DNA of 64,000 bases. Source: G963662905 sp963662905. Its GTDB lineage: Bacteria; Bacteroidota; Bacteroidia; Bacteroidales; WRLA01. The stretch covers positions 868,001-932,000 of the forward strand of contig CAXXFD010000002.1 of assembly GCA_963662905.2 (NCBI GenBank), written 5' to 3'. A model generated the notes under the pieces. That model was given only the letters and a program-made list of their open reading frames with translations. It searched no databases and had not been told where the DNA came from. Positions 9,032-18,600 of the stretch are shown piece after piece (positions within the stretch are counted from its first letter, which is position 1; every line of letters starts with the position of its first letter). The translations under genes were made by a program, and so were the position numbers.

Positions 9032-9467
9032 CTTCGTCGAGGATTTCGATTTTCAGGATTTTATCGCCCTGACGGATTTTGTCCACTACATCAATATTCT
9101 CGACAACTTTTCCGAAAACGGTATGGTTACGGTCGAGATGTTGTGTATTTTGACGGTTATGGCAGATAAAGAACTGCGAACCACCGGTATCGCGTCCGGC
9201 ATGTGCCATGGAAAGCACTCCGCGGTCGTGGTATTGGTTATCGCCTGTAAGCTCACATTTAATTTTATAGCCCGGGCCGCCCATTCCGTTTCCGTTCGGA
9301 CATCCACCCTGGATTACGAAATCAGGGATAACGCGGTGAAAAGTCAGGCCATCGTAAAAACCTTCTTTCGAGAGTTTCACAAAATTTGCTACGGTATTTG
9401 GAGCATCCTTTTCGAAAAATTCGACCAGCATCTCCCCTTTTTCAGTTTGAATTTTAGCTTTCTTCAT
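9027..9467 (-). CDS. Peptidyl-prolyl cis-trans isomerase, cyclophilin type
   Basis: A 146-residue single-domain cyclophilin that isomerises Xaa-Pro bonds. Visible family motifs are the catalytic FHRVIPDFVIQGG, GPGYKIKCE, GVLSMAHAG, DTGGSQFFI and HLDRNHTVFGKV. No signal peptide, so it is cytoplasmic. I place the start at 9467 (MKKAKIQTEKGEM), since the longer frame to 9512 would run into lepB and lacks conserved residues. It lies 14 bases after lepB and appears co-transcribed; both act on protein maturation. Confidence 0.95.
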   Translation of the reverse strand: MKKAKIQTEKGEMLVEFFEKDAPNTVANFVKLSKEGFYDGLTFHRVIPDFVIQGGCPNGNGMGGPGYKIKCELTGDNQYHDRGVLSMAHAGRDTGGSQFFICHNRQNTQHLDRNHTVFGKVVENIDVVDKIRQGDKILKIEILDEE

Positions 9468-9481
9468 TTTATATGTTTGGT

Positions 9482-11026
9482 TTAATGAATAACCCTGAAT
9501 AATTTGTCCCAACGGATTTTTCCGCCAAAGAGGGATTTATCTTTATCGAGCGAAAGCCAGACAAACACTGCTTTTCCAACCACATGATCCTCAGGTACAA
9601 AGCCCCAGAAACGGCTGTCGGCACTATTGTGTCGGTTGTCGCCCATCATCCAGTAATAATCGTATTTAAAGGTATAAGAATCAGCTTTTTCACCATTGAT
9701 GAAAATTTCTTCATCTTTCACTTCCAGATCATTGCCTTCGTAGGTACCGATAATCTTTTCGTAAAGTGGCAGATTATCCATCGTAAGTTTCACTGTAGCG
9801 CCTGCTTCAGGAATATAGAGCGGCCCGAAATTATCCACATTCCAGTTGTAGCGGCTGTCGAAAGGGAAAATATTGGGATCCCATGTGCCGTCAGGAATGG
9901 AATTGCGCTCCAGTTTGCTTACCACTTGAATTTGAGCCAGCTTGTCCGCTTTTTCCTGTGTAAGGTGCAGATATCCTGTCATTTTATAATTCCTGATATC
10001 TTCCTGAGAAACGTTCAGATCGCGCAAAACCCTGTCGCTCAGCGGCATTCCTTTGGTTTCAATTCTATAACTGAATTGCATTTCTTCGGGATTTTCACCT
10101 TTTTGCCCATCGATATAAACCTGCTGATCGCGGATTTCCAGCGTATCGCCCGGCAATGCCACGCAGCGCTTGATGTAGTTTTCGCGTTTATCCACCGGAC
10201 GAGCAGTTACATTATAATTTTTCCACACCGCCTGACGTCCCATGCCCGGATAATAACGTTCGGGGAAACGGTTTTTAAATTCACGTTCGGCATCGCGCAC
10301 AATGCGGTAATAATCTTCGTTTTGGCGTTCAAGTACCACGGTATCGCCACCGGGATAATTAAATACGACGGCATCATCGCGCTGCACATCGCCAAAACCT
10401 CCAAAACGGTAATAAGGTAGCTTGATCCATTCCAGGTAACTTTTGCTCTGCTGGGTTAAAGGCATGGTATGGTGCACAAAAGGAAATGCAATAGGCGTAT
10501 TGGGCACTTTTGGGCCATAGGCAAATTTGCTCACAAAAAGGAAATCGCCCACCAGCAATGATTTTTCCATGGATGATGTGGGAATGGTATAAGCTTCCAC
10601 CAAAAACATCCGGATGATTGTGGCGGCAATTACGGCAAAAATAATGGCATCGACCCATTCACGAATCCAGGTCTTTTTGATTTTGGGGCGGTCTTTCGGA
10701 TCAAGATAAGTTTCTTTGGACGAAAGCCCGAGGTAAGGCAGGTAGATGAATGGGAAAACCGCAGCCAGAGCCTGATTGCCCAAATCGTATTTTTTATAGC
10801 ATTTGGCCGTTTCGACCACCATAAGAAACACCATGAAATAATTGATAAAGGGGATCAACAGGAAAATAAACCACCAAACGGGTTTGCCGATAATCTGCAG
10901 CCAGATATAATAATTATAAACCGGCACGAATGACATCCAGGAGGCATGTCCGGTTTCTTCAAATATTTTCCAGAGCAATGCCGGGAAAAACAAAAGGATG
11001 AGGATCAGGATTAATGGAACGCTCAT
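9482..11026 (-). CDS. lepB: Signal peptidase I with N-terminal membrane extension
   Basis: A 514-residue type I signal peptidase that removes signal peptides at the outer face of the inner membrane. The catalytic Ser is S152 (in IPTSSMEKSLLVGD) and the general-base Lys is K286 (in YIKRCVALPGD); the later GDNRHNSADSRFWG box is intact. Residues 1-100 hold three or four membrane helices resembling DUF5684, an extension common in Bacteroidota, and another helix precedes the catalytic Ser. About 170 residues separate the Lys box from the GDNR box, an enlarged beta domain typical of the phylum. It forms an operon with the cyclophilin gene. Confidence 0.95.
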   Translation of the reverse strand: MSVPLILILILLFFPALLWKIFEETGHASWMSFVPVYNYYIWLQIIGKPVWWFIFLLIPFINYFMVFLMVVETAKCYKKYDLGNQALAAVFPFIYLPYLGLSSKETYLDPKDRPKIKKTWIREWVDAIIFAVIAATIIRMFLVEAYTIPTSSMEKSLLVGDFLFVSKFAYGPKVPNTPIAFPFVHHTMPLTQQSKSYLEWIKLPYYRFGGFGDVQRDDAVVFNYPGGDTVVLERQNEDYYRIVRDAEREFKNRFPERYYPGMGRQAVWKNYNVTARPVDKRENYIKRCVALPGDTLEIRDQQVYIDGQKGENPEEMQFSYRIETKGMPLSDRVLRDLNVSQEDIRNYKMTGYLHLTQEKADKLAQIQVVSKLERNSIPDGTWDPNIFPFDSRYNWNVDNFGPLYIPEAGATVKLTMDNLPLYEKIIGTYEGNDLEVKDEEIFINGEKADSYTFKYDYYWMMGDNRHNSADSRFWGFVPEDHVVGKAVFVWLSLDKDKSLFGGKIRWDKLFRVIH

Positions 11027-11245
11027 AATACTATACTTTAATTAACGTGCAAAAATGGGGTATGTGGATGACTTATAAAAATATAAAGGCCTAAAAAATG
11101 TTAAAAAACTATTGCGATTAAGTCCCCGGCTTTGAACCTGAACGGACTGCCTATAATAACCAAAACCTTTAATACGGTATTCAATACATTTTTAAAGCAA
11201 CAAAACGATAATCAAAAAAAATTCGGAAAAAAATTCTTAAGAGCT

Positions 11246-11276
11246 TTGCTCAACTTAATAAAATGAGATATTTTTG
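11246..11276 (+). promoter_or_regulatory. Near-ideal Bacteroidota promoter for the orphan gene
   Basis: TTG at 11246-11248 is separated by 20 bases from TATTTTTG at 11269-11276, matching the TTG/TAnnTTTG architecture of Bacteroidota housekeeping promoters. The -7 box lies 44 bases upstream of the ATG at 11321. The remainder of the 11027-11268 gap is AT-rich and shows no gene. Confidence 0.65.
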
Positions 11277-11320
11277 CCATCCCCCATTTTGACAAAAGTA
11301 GTTTTGAAAACCTATTTGAG

Positions 11321-11923
11321 ATGCCAGTTTATCCGAGAAGAGATTATTTTGAATCAATTTTTGATAATTACAAAGATTTATCGGGATATTTTACACTGCC
11401 CTTTACGATCCCGAACGATGCATTCAAAACAAATGAAGCAATATCCTTGATAAGTGGGAAAAACTTTGAATTAACAAAGAAAGAAATCACACAAAAGTTT
11501 GGGGTTCCGCGGGCAAAATTCAGAATACGTAAAGACAATCTTGCAATCAGTATTTATATATTCAACCTCACATTAGGAGAATATCCGGTACGCCTTGAAG
11601 TACACATGAACAGAAACGTATTGTTTTATTTCAAATATTCATTTTCGGCCACAATAAACATAACAAAAGAAGACAGGCTCTTCATTTTGCAAATCATTAA
11701 AGAGAAATACCTACATAAAGGCGCTTTAATGAATATGCCGCAAACTATTTTCGACAAAGACCAAACGCTATTGCAAATTGTTGATGACGTGAATTTTGAA
11801 ATCAACTATATCAACCTACGTTCTGCTGCATTGCAGGAACTATCAAACTACCGCATAACTCATGAGAGAAACAATATGTATCAGGCAGAAAGAAGGCAAC
11901 AAGAGCTGATCGAAAGCCTTTAA
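11321..11923 (+). CDS. Hypothetical protein, orphan
   Basis: A 200-residue protein I do not recognise. It has no signal peptide or membrane helix. It contains a region with alternating strands (KFGVPRAKFRIRKDNLAISIYIFNL is cut here for length: the strand pair sits at about residues 62-85), a second strand-rich part near residues 90-110, and a charged Gln/Glu-rich helix at the C-terminus. The gene stands alone, has a strong promoter, and is followed by a repeat-rich gap. Codon use and base composition are more AT-rich than the flanking lepB. A recently acquired or fast-evolving cytoplasmic protein is possible. Confidence 0.7.
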   Translation: MPVYPRRDYFESIFDNYKDLSGYFTLPFTIPNDAFKTNEAISLISGKNFELTKKEITQKFGVPRAKFRIRKDNLAISIYIFNLTLGEYPVRLEVHMNRNVLFYFKYSFSATINITKEDRLFILQIIKEKYLHKGALMNMPQTIFDKDQTLLQIVDDVNFEINYINLRSAALQELSNYRITHERNNMYQAERRQQELIESL

Positions 11924-11972
11924 TACCTGTGCTGCACGGAATTTCGTGGAAAGAAATTAGAATGCTATTTCA

Positions 11973-12210
11973 AACAGATTCCTCCAAAGTTTCCTCATAC
12001 TTCGGAAACTTTGTCGGAATGACACATTTTTATGGAGTCAGGAGGCAAATGCGGCGAGGACACAATAGTATATTTTAAAGATGTCCTCGCCGCATTTGCC
12101 TTAAACGCCTAATAAACAGCGTCATTCCGACTTCCGATAGCTATCGGAACAAAGCCAAACGAAGTGATTAAGGCTTTGTCCCGATAGTTATCGGGAGGGA
12201 GGAATCTGTT
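11973..12210. repeat. Nested inverted-repeat element
   Basis: The outer pair is AACAGATTCCTCC (11973-11985) with GGAGGAATCTGTT (12198-12210). Next inside are GTCGGAATGAC (12013-12023) and GTCATTCCGAC (12121-12131). Each half also holds its own hairpin: AAAGTTTCC/GGAAACTTT (11986-12012) on the left, and a CTATCGG-type stem around 12134-12195 on the right. A central 20-bp perfect hairpin sits at 12043-12101. It looks like two inverted copies of an intergenic repeat. The gap 11924-12496 contains no credible gene. Confidence 0.8.
12043..12101. repeat. Perfect 20-bp hairpin at the centre of the repeat
   Basis: Left arm AGGCAAATGCGGCGAGGACA (12043-12062) and its exact reverse complement at 12082-12101 enclose a 19-base AT-rich loop. 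No T-run follows, so it is not a typical intrinsic terminator. Confidence 0.85.
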
Positions 12211-12370
12211 AGGGATCAATGGTTTATTAATAAATATCTGCATATTATTTTCAAACATTATTATTACCCACGAAATTCTTAGTAGAACCAGTTGTTCAAA
12301 ATAGCTACGGCTATCCTTTGTGCTAAAAATCTGCGCTCCCTTTCTCTTATTACGTTTTGTGCTTGGCCAC

Positions 12371-12414
12371 TGAGCACCTGTGGTGAGCCTGTCGAACCAT
12401 GTCGAATGTGCTCA
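12371..12414. repeat. Intergenic palindrome with TGAGCAC/GTGCTCA arms
   Basis: TGAGCAC at 12371-12377 pairs with GTGCTCA at 12408-12414, enclosing a GGTGAGCCTGTCGAACCAT-like core of a kind that recurs between genes in many bacteria. A second small hairpin, ATAGC/GCTAT around TACG, lies at 12301-12314. Both are in the gene-free stretch. Confidence 0.45.
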
Positions 12415-12496
12415 TGACGAAATTTCAGGAATAAAGCAGGTTAAAAAACTTGAAACCAAAAACATTGATAATCCAATAATGATCAAAAAATTAAGC

Positions 12497-14131
12497 TCAA
12501 TCCACCACAAGCTTCTCTTCTAAAATAACGCCACTGCTCAACACTTTCAGCACATACAGCCCGGGCGCCATAGCCTGAAGGTTGAAATCCTGTACTGAAC
12601 TTTTCAAAGGCTCAGCCAAAACCGTTTTTCCATGCATATCCACAATAATCACCCAAGCATCCGCAAATAATTCTTCAGGAATGCTGATTTGCAATTTATC
12701 CTTCATCGGGTTGGGAGATAGAAGGATTTTGGCTGCCGGCACATGATTACGTACAGATGTTGCCAACTGGTTTTCGTAAGCGCCAATATCGATACTTGGG
12801 CCAACAATCCGCGGATTATGAGCCAGGTCAAGCTCCGGAAGTGCCAGTCCTGCCGTATCCGGGCTTCCGGCATTATTACAGGGCGAGCTGATTTCTGTAC
12901 TGAAGGGATAATCGCCGGATTGAACAAATTGCGGATCTTCGTCAATATTATTTTCGTAAAGGCCATCATAAACAACGGTATCCGCCAGACCAAAAGCTTC
13001 AACACCTCCTTCAATATCACAATAGTAGAAATCTGGATCAGCATTGGCATTCAGATACACTTGATTTCCACTACCTTCCGAAGTATTGAAATAAAAAATT
13101 GTATTATAAATCTCAGGGCTTGAATTTTCGCAATATAGGGCACCGCCTTTAGCAAAATATTTTGTTGCGCTATTATAACAAAGTGTATTATTAGCCATAA
13201 CAAGCTCTGAATCAATAAATACAGCCCCGCCCCCATAAGCAGAAACCTGGTTATTATTCAACAAATTTCCGCTTATCTTCAGGTCTGAAACATATTTGGC
13301 AAATATGGCTCCTCCATCTCCGTCGGTCGAATTGTCAGAAAAAATATTATTTACGATATGGATATGAGCACACCTTCCAAGGAATATCCCGCCACCATCG
13401 CCAAAGTCGTTGTAATTATCACTTATTATATTGTTTGTTAGTGTGATATAATTCGAGCTATCCATGTAAATGCCTGCTCCGCGCGCAACACCATAACCGC
13501 TGAAAACAAGATTATCCTCAATAATATTATTATCAATATGAACCTCATGGCAATTACTCATAAAAATGCCACCGCCCTCGTAAGCCATATCATTATTTCG
13601 GATTAGATTATGAACAATCCGGGCGGATGAATTCCGAAGCACAATCCCGCCGCCAATCCAATACCATTCATGATAATTGTTATTGATGATGCGGTTGTTT
13701 TCAATCACCGGTGAACTTCCGTTAATCAAAATCCCAAGCCCCTGTGGGTTATCAACATTAAGGTTCCCCGCACATGCCGAAGCATTTGTAATCGTAAAAC
13801 CTACAAGTTTGGCATTTTCTGTTTCTCCATGGGTAAAGCGCACCAACTGGCATTGCTCATTTGCGCCGTCAATTATGGTTTGGGCGATGTAGGATGTATC
13901 CTGGGTCGTCAGGAATAAGCTGGCCAGCACAATATCTTTTCCGCTGAAATCAACTATTTCGGTATAGGTTCCCGGATACACCAAAACAGTATCGCTTGTG
14001 CGGGCGTTGTCTATCCCTTCCTGAATACTTGTGTAATGTCCTGATCCATTGATATCGACGATAATTGTTGTTCCGCAAAGAAACATAGGAACCCATAAAA
14101 TCAAAATTGAAATACTGGATAATCTTTTCAT
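12497..14131 (-). CDS. Secreted parallel beta-helix protein with T9SS sorting domain
   Basis: A 544-residue exported protein with an N-terminal signal peptide (MKRLSSISILILWVPMFLCG). Residues about 25-60 hold a SIQEGIDNARTSDTVLVYPG opening typical of right-handed beta-helix proteins, followed by many short NNIISDN-type turns to about residue 370, rich in Asn and Gly-Gly. The last ~85 residues are a type A T9SS sorting domain (LLSPNPMKDKLQIS and DMHGKTVL, ending GVILEEKLVVD). This predicts secretion through the outer membrane and surface attachment or release. Substrate is unknown; beta-helix folds often bind or cleave polysaccharides, but no catalytic residues are evident. Confidence 0.85.
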   Translation of the reverse strand: MKRLSSISILILWVPMFLCGTTIIVDINGSGHYTSIQEGIDNARTSDTVLVYPGTYTEIVDFSGKDIVLASLFLTTQDTSYIAQTIIDGANEQCQLVRFTHGETENAKLVGFTITNASACAGNLNVDNPQGLGILINGSSPVIENNRIINNNYHEWYWIGGGIVLRNSSARIVHNLIRNNDMAYEGGGIFMSNCHEVHIDNNIIEDNLVFSGYGVARGAGIYMDSSNYITLTNNIISDNYNDFGDGGGIFLGRCAHIHIVNNIFSDNSTDGDGGAIFAKYVSDLKISGNLLNNNQVSAYGGGAVFIDSELVMANNTLCYNSATKYFAKGGALYCENSSPEIYNTIFYFNTSEGSGNQVYLNANADPDFYYCDIEGGVEAFGLADTVVYDGLYENNIDEDPQFVQSGDYPFSTEISSPCNNAGSPDTAGLALPELDLAHNPRIVGPSIDIGAYENQLATSVRNHVPAAKILLSPNPMKDKLQISIPEELFADAWVIIVDMHGKTVLAEPLKSSVQDFNLQAMAPGLYVLKVLSSGVILEEKLVVD

Positions 14132-14219
14132 AATAAATTGAATTTATAATGTTTTTACTCAAAGTATCTATCAAATTTTTTAACCCTCTGACCATATAAC
14201 TAAGGTGATGAAAATATCC

Positions 14220-15491
14220 TTAAAAAATATAACTCACATAAAAATTCATGCGACTGATGGATGAACCTAAGGCAGTAACATCGGAAATCCCGTTTGATTT
14301 CGAGTAACGCATTTCAAAACCAAAATGCTCCGTTTTTAATCCGGCTCCAATAAGCCATGATTGCTCATACGAGCGGGTATATGTAATTGCTTTTCCTTCG
14401 GTCACCGTATGTTGTTCATAGACATACCAATCACGTTTTTTTTCATTAATCTCATCAACAACAAATGCATTGGATAATCCCACATTAACAAAAATGCGCA
14501 AGGAACTGACCGGATAGGCAAAGCGCAGCATGCTATTCAATTTCAACCAGGAAAACTCCATATGGTTATAAATTTCTTCCTTTGTGTTCGCTTCCGGTTT
14601 TTCTTGAGTCCAGGTATCTTTAAAACTCACGGAAGAATAAACCAGCTCATTACGGAAAATCCACTTTTGCCGGTTTCTCGGCAGGATCATATCCAAAGCC
14701 AGGCCGCCCGTGGGTTTCAGGGAAGAAGCAAAATCTGTTTCCACAAGGCTTTTATGCGCAGGACTGTTGCTGTTGAAACGGATCGTACTAACAGAAATTC
14801 CGGCCAACAAGCCCAATTTTAACCGCAGGCCGGGCTGGTCTTCAATCTCATACTCCGATGAAAGACCTACGCATTGATCATAGGCTTTAAGAAGTTTTAT
14901 CAGGCTGCGTGCCGCATAACTCACCTTATTTATTTTGCCGGAGATATCTTTGCAATCCGAAAGGCTTAATGTAAGCTGACCGATGAATTTTTTATTCTCT
15001 TTTACAATTCGGTAATCCCGATCGCTGCGCGCATTATACCGCTTATATTCAAGCAGTTGATAATCACCATCAGTGGAAATATAATAATTGACTTTAATAT
15101 CAGGATTATGGAATGACCACAAACTTTTGGTTCCTTTATAAATCCGGAGCAGGAAAACCGTATCGGTTTGAAGGATAAATCCGGCAGAATCCGTAAGGCG
15201 TGCTATTTCGTTTGGGCTTAATTCGACGGGAACAACAGCACTTGCATAATAATCATCGCCCACTTCAAAATGCAAAACTTCATTGGGATAATAAACTGTT
15301 GGTTTTGCATTTTCGGATGGCATAAAGCGAATGGAAGCAGGATTAGCGCCCCACTGCTGATAATCGATAAAGCCCTCAAGCACAGATTGATCCGATAAAA
15401 CGACGCGGGCCGGTTTAAGATTTTTCTGAGCATTTACAGATACAGCAATAAAAATCAGGAGCACAAGAAGGAGTAAATTACTGTTTTTCAT
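14220..15491 (-). CDS. Outer-membrane beta-barrel candidate, hypothetical
   Basis: A 423-residue exported protein with a signal peptide (MKNSNLLLLVLLIFIAVSV, cleavage near VNAQ). The N-terminal half (residues 25-150) resembles a soluble beta domain with a VLSDQSVLEGFIDYQQW segment; the C-terminal half has alternating amphipathic strands (RLKLGLLAGISVSTI, SSLRIFVNVGLSNAF) and ends in NFYVSYIF with the terminal Phe typical of barrel proteins. Function unknown. It lies 88 bases upstream of the beta-helix gene on the same strand and may be co-transcribed with it. Confidence 0.65.
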   Translation of the reverse strand: MKNSNLLLLVLLIFIAVSVNAQKNLKPARVVLSDQSVLEGFIDYQQWGANPASIRFMPSENAKPTVYYPNEVLHFEVGDDYYASAVVPVELSPNEIARLTDSAGFILQTDTVFLLRIYKGTKSLWSFHNPDIKVNYYISTDGDYQLLEYKRYNARSDRDYRIVKENKKFIGQLTLSLSDCKDISGKINKVSYAARSLIKLLKAYDQCVGLSSEYEIEDQPGLRLKLGLLAGISVSTIRFNSNSPAHKSLVETDFASSLKPTGGLALDMILPRNRQKWIFRNELVYSSVSFKDTWTQEKPEANTKEEIYNHMEFSWLKLNSMLRFAYPVSSLRIFVNVGLSNAFVVDEINEKKRDWYVYEQHTVTEGKAITYTRSYEQSWLIGAGLKTEHFGFEMRYSKSNGISDVTALGSSISRMNFYVSYIF

Positions 15492-15497
15492 ATTGAA

Positions 15498-15546
15498 TTT
15501 TTAGCATATAAACATACTATAACTTAACAATTTCGGATGCTAAAAA
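15498..15546. repeat. 10-bp inverted repeat upstream of the barrel gene
   Basis: TTTTTAGCAT at 15498-15507 and ATGCTAAAAA at 15537-15546 form a perfect 10-bp pair flanking the likely promoter region of the gene that starts at 15491. It could be an operator or a leader hairpin. Confidence 0.35.
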
Positions 15547-15623
15547 TAGATATTTATTTAATACAAATGAGAATTTGTACAAAATTCGCATAAAGAAAAG
15601 CCCCAAGAGAGCACGAAAATAGC

Positions 15624-18600
15624 TTACAAAGCATTAATCATACGCAGCAATTCATCTTTGTTGATCGGCTTGGAGATATAGTCATCACAACCTGCTTCCA
15701 GTGCTTTTGCGCGGTCGCCGGCCATAGCATAGGCAGTTTGGGCGATAACCGGCAATTCTGGATTGATTTTTTTAATGACCCTTGTAGCCTCATAACCCGA
15801 CATTCGTGGAAGTTTCACATCCATTAAAACCAAATCCAGATCGTCCCTTTCGCGACAGATTTTGATCGCATCTTCCCCGTTTTTCGCTATTAAGAGTTCA
15901 GAAACGACACCTTTCAGAATTATGGATAAATGCATGCGCGAAGCTTCATCATCTTCCGTCAATAAGATTTTCAACTTCTTCTGTGGAATCTGTTTATCAG
16001 GTTTTTCATCATCTGTCGTAGAAGATAAATTTGCCTGGGCTGTTTTTAAAGGCAGGAAAAAACGGAATTCGGAGCCTTCATTCACTTTAGAGGTCAGCTC
16101 AATCCTGCCACCGAGCATTTTGGCATAAGCGCTGGCAATGGCCAAACCAAGCCCGGAGCCTTCACGGGCGTCTTTATCTTCAATATCAGCCTGTATAAAA
16201 CGGTCAAATACAGCCTTTTGCCTGTCATCCGGTATCCCGATGCCCGTATCGCGCACATAAAATACCAATTCACTGCTATTCCGTTTACAGCCGAAGAAAA
16301 CAAAACCTTCGTTGGTGTATTTAATCGCGTTTTTCAGGAAATTGACCAAAATACTTTCGATCATACCTTTATCTGAAAGCAAATCTGCATTTAATCCGGG
16401 CAGCTTTTCCAGTTTCAGTTCCAGCTTTTTCTTATCCGCTTCGGGCTTAAAAAAATCATAATATTCGCGCAACAAAGCACATATATCAAAAGCTTTAACA
16501 ACAGGCTGTACCTGTCCGGTTTCAATACGTGAAACTTCAATAATATCATTTACTGTATTGAGCATTCGGTCGCCGCTTTTTTGGATAATCTCAATATACT
16601 TTTTCTTTTGCTCACCGCTCAGTTCGGGTTGCTGCAACAATTTTGTAAAACCTAAAATACCATTCATCGGGGTGCGGATTTCATGGCTCATATTGGCCAG
16701 AAAAGCCGTTTTCAGCCGTTCGGACTCTTCCGCTTTTAGCTTGGCCGATTCCAGTTTGATGTTTATATTTTTGATTTCTTCGAGTTGTGCTTCGAGCCGG
16801 TCGTTGAGCATCTGATATTCTTCATTCTTTTCCCTAAGCTGCCTTTGCGTATTAACCAGGCCGGTAATATCCTGACAATAAGCGATATACTCATCATCAG
16901 AAAGTTTTACCGCATCGGTTATAAAATCGGAAAGCAAGTCATTGTTTTGCTTAAACCTCAGTTCGGTTGTTTGTACTTTGCCGGTTGCGAGCAGCTTTTC
17001 AAACAATTTTATGCCCTTTTCGACATCATCTGCAAAGAAAATATCCCTGACATTCTTTGTTAACAGGACATCTTTCTCAAGGCCGAGCATTTTTTCCGCA
17101 GCAGTATTTACATACGTATAATTGCCCTTTTTATCAAAAATATAAATTGCCAGGGGTGATGATTCGATATAAGCCAGCAACTTTTTGCGGCTGTTTCTCA
17201 ATTCGATTTCGGCTTTTTTCCGGTCATCGACATCGCTCACAAAACACAAAACGGCATCCTGCTCATTCCATTGCATTCGTGCTGCGTTGATGTGCACCCA
17301 TTTAGGGTTGCCGTCAATATCAAGGATCCGAAAATCGTATGAAGGCATATCCTGCCCCATCAACCTTTTTTTATTCCGTTCGACGATCATCCCACGATCT
17401 TCTTCGAAAACCAAATCCATAAAAGGCATGCCTTCAATATCTTCCCTGTGGAAGCCACTTATTTTGGTAATGGTAGGGTTGGCAAACACAAATACTCCGT
17501 TTTGGATTACAAAAATACCTTCCTGGGAATTGTTTATCACCGATTCGTATTGGGTCTCGGCATTTTGCAGTGCAATTTCCATACGTACTTTCTCGCTGAT
17601 ATCGCGCAATGCAGCAATTCTGATCAGGCTACCTTTATAGTCAATGTCGCGCCCTTCGATTTCCAGCCATATGCTTCTGCCGTCTTTTCGGTTGGCACGG
17701 ATGCGGTAAGGCCGGGCGTGTCCCTGCATCATATTGCGTTTGACAACAGTCAGGTCAGCATCAAAATTCCTGAATGCCTGAAAAAATGATTCGCCCAATA
17801 CTTCTTTTCGGTTATAACCGCTGATACGTTCAAAAGCCTTGTTAACATCAATAATGGCCCCATCTTTGTGCACGATAATCCCTTCAAAAGTCACATCCGA
17901 CAGCAGCCTGAAGCGCTCCTCGCTTTCCATCAGGATTTTCTCTGTTTCTTTCAGTGGGCTGACATCCATATCCACACAAAACATTTCCTTTTGTCCATTC
18001 GCATTTTGTATCATAACATGGTTCGAATACACATGCACCGGCTTATTGAATTTATTGCGCAAAACCAGATATTCCGAATCAATCGGGATGTTTTTTGTAT
18101 GCCAGTCATCAATCAGTTTCACCACGGCTTCTTTCATTTCATCGGGGATAATGAGATCTTCCAGTTTCTTTCCCATAGCCTCAACACGCGAATAGCCGTA
18201 GAGCTCGCTACTGGCTTCGTTCCAGTAAATAACTTCCCTTTTTTCGTTATAGCCCTGAACGGGAATACTCACCAATCCATTGAATACTGCATAGAGCTTC
18301 TCTTCCATATCGCGGGCTGCACGCTCTGCATTTTTCCGAAATGACACATCGCGCACAATGGCTTGAATGTAGTTTTTCCCTGCAAGATTAAATCGATCCA
18401 ATGAAATTTCTGCTTCAAATAATTCCCCGTTTTTACGCTTATGGATCCAATCAAATGACCGACCCCCATTTTTTTCAGATTCGCGTATATATTTCAATGC
18501 CAGCTCTTTGCTCTTCATCCCGTTTTCCTGATACTCAGGGCTGAATTCCCAGGGCGTATGTCCGATGATATCGTCCTCATGGGCACAACCATATATCGAT

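Noticed and set aside
9584..10420. 278-residue open frame on the plus strand
   Set aside because: It is antisense to lepB, whose frame has S152, K286 and the GDNR box. The shadow has no start context or family motifs.
9482..11026. Signal peptidase of 514 residues as a possible fusion
   Set aside because: The N-terminal membrane part and long beta insertion are common in Bacteroidota signal peptidases.
11924..12496. Possible CRISPR or small RNA in the repeat-rich gap
   Set aside because: The repeats are inverted and nested, not regularly spaced direct repeats with unique spacers; no RNA family was recognised.
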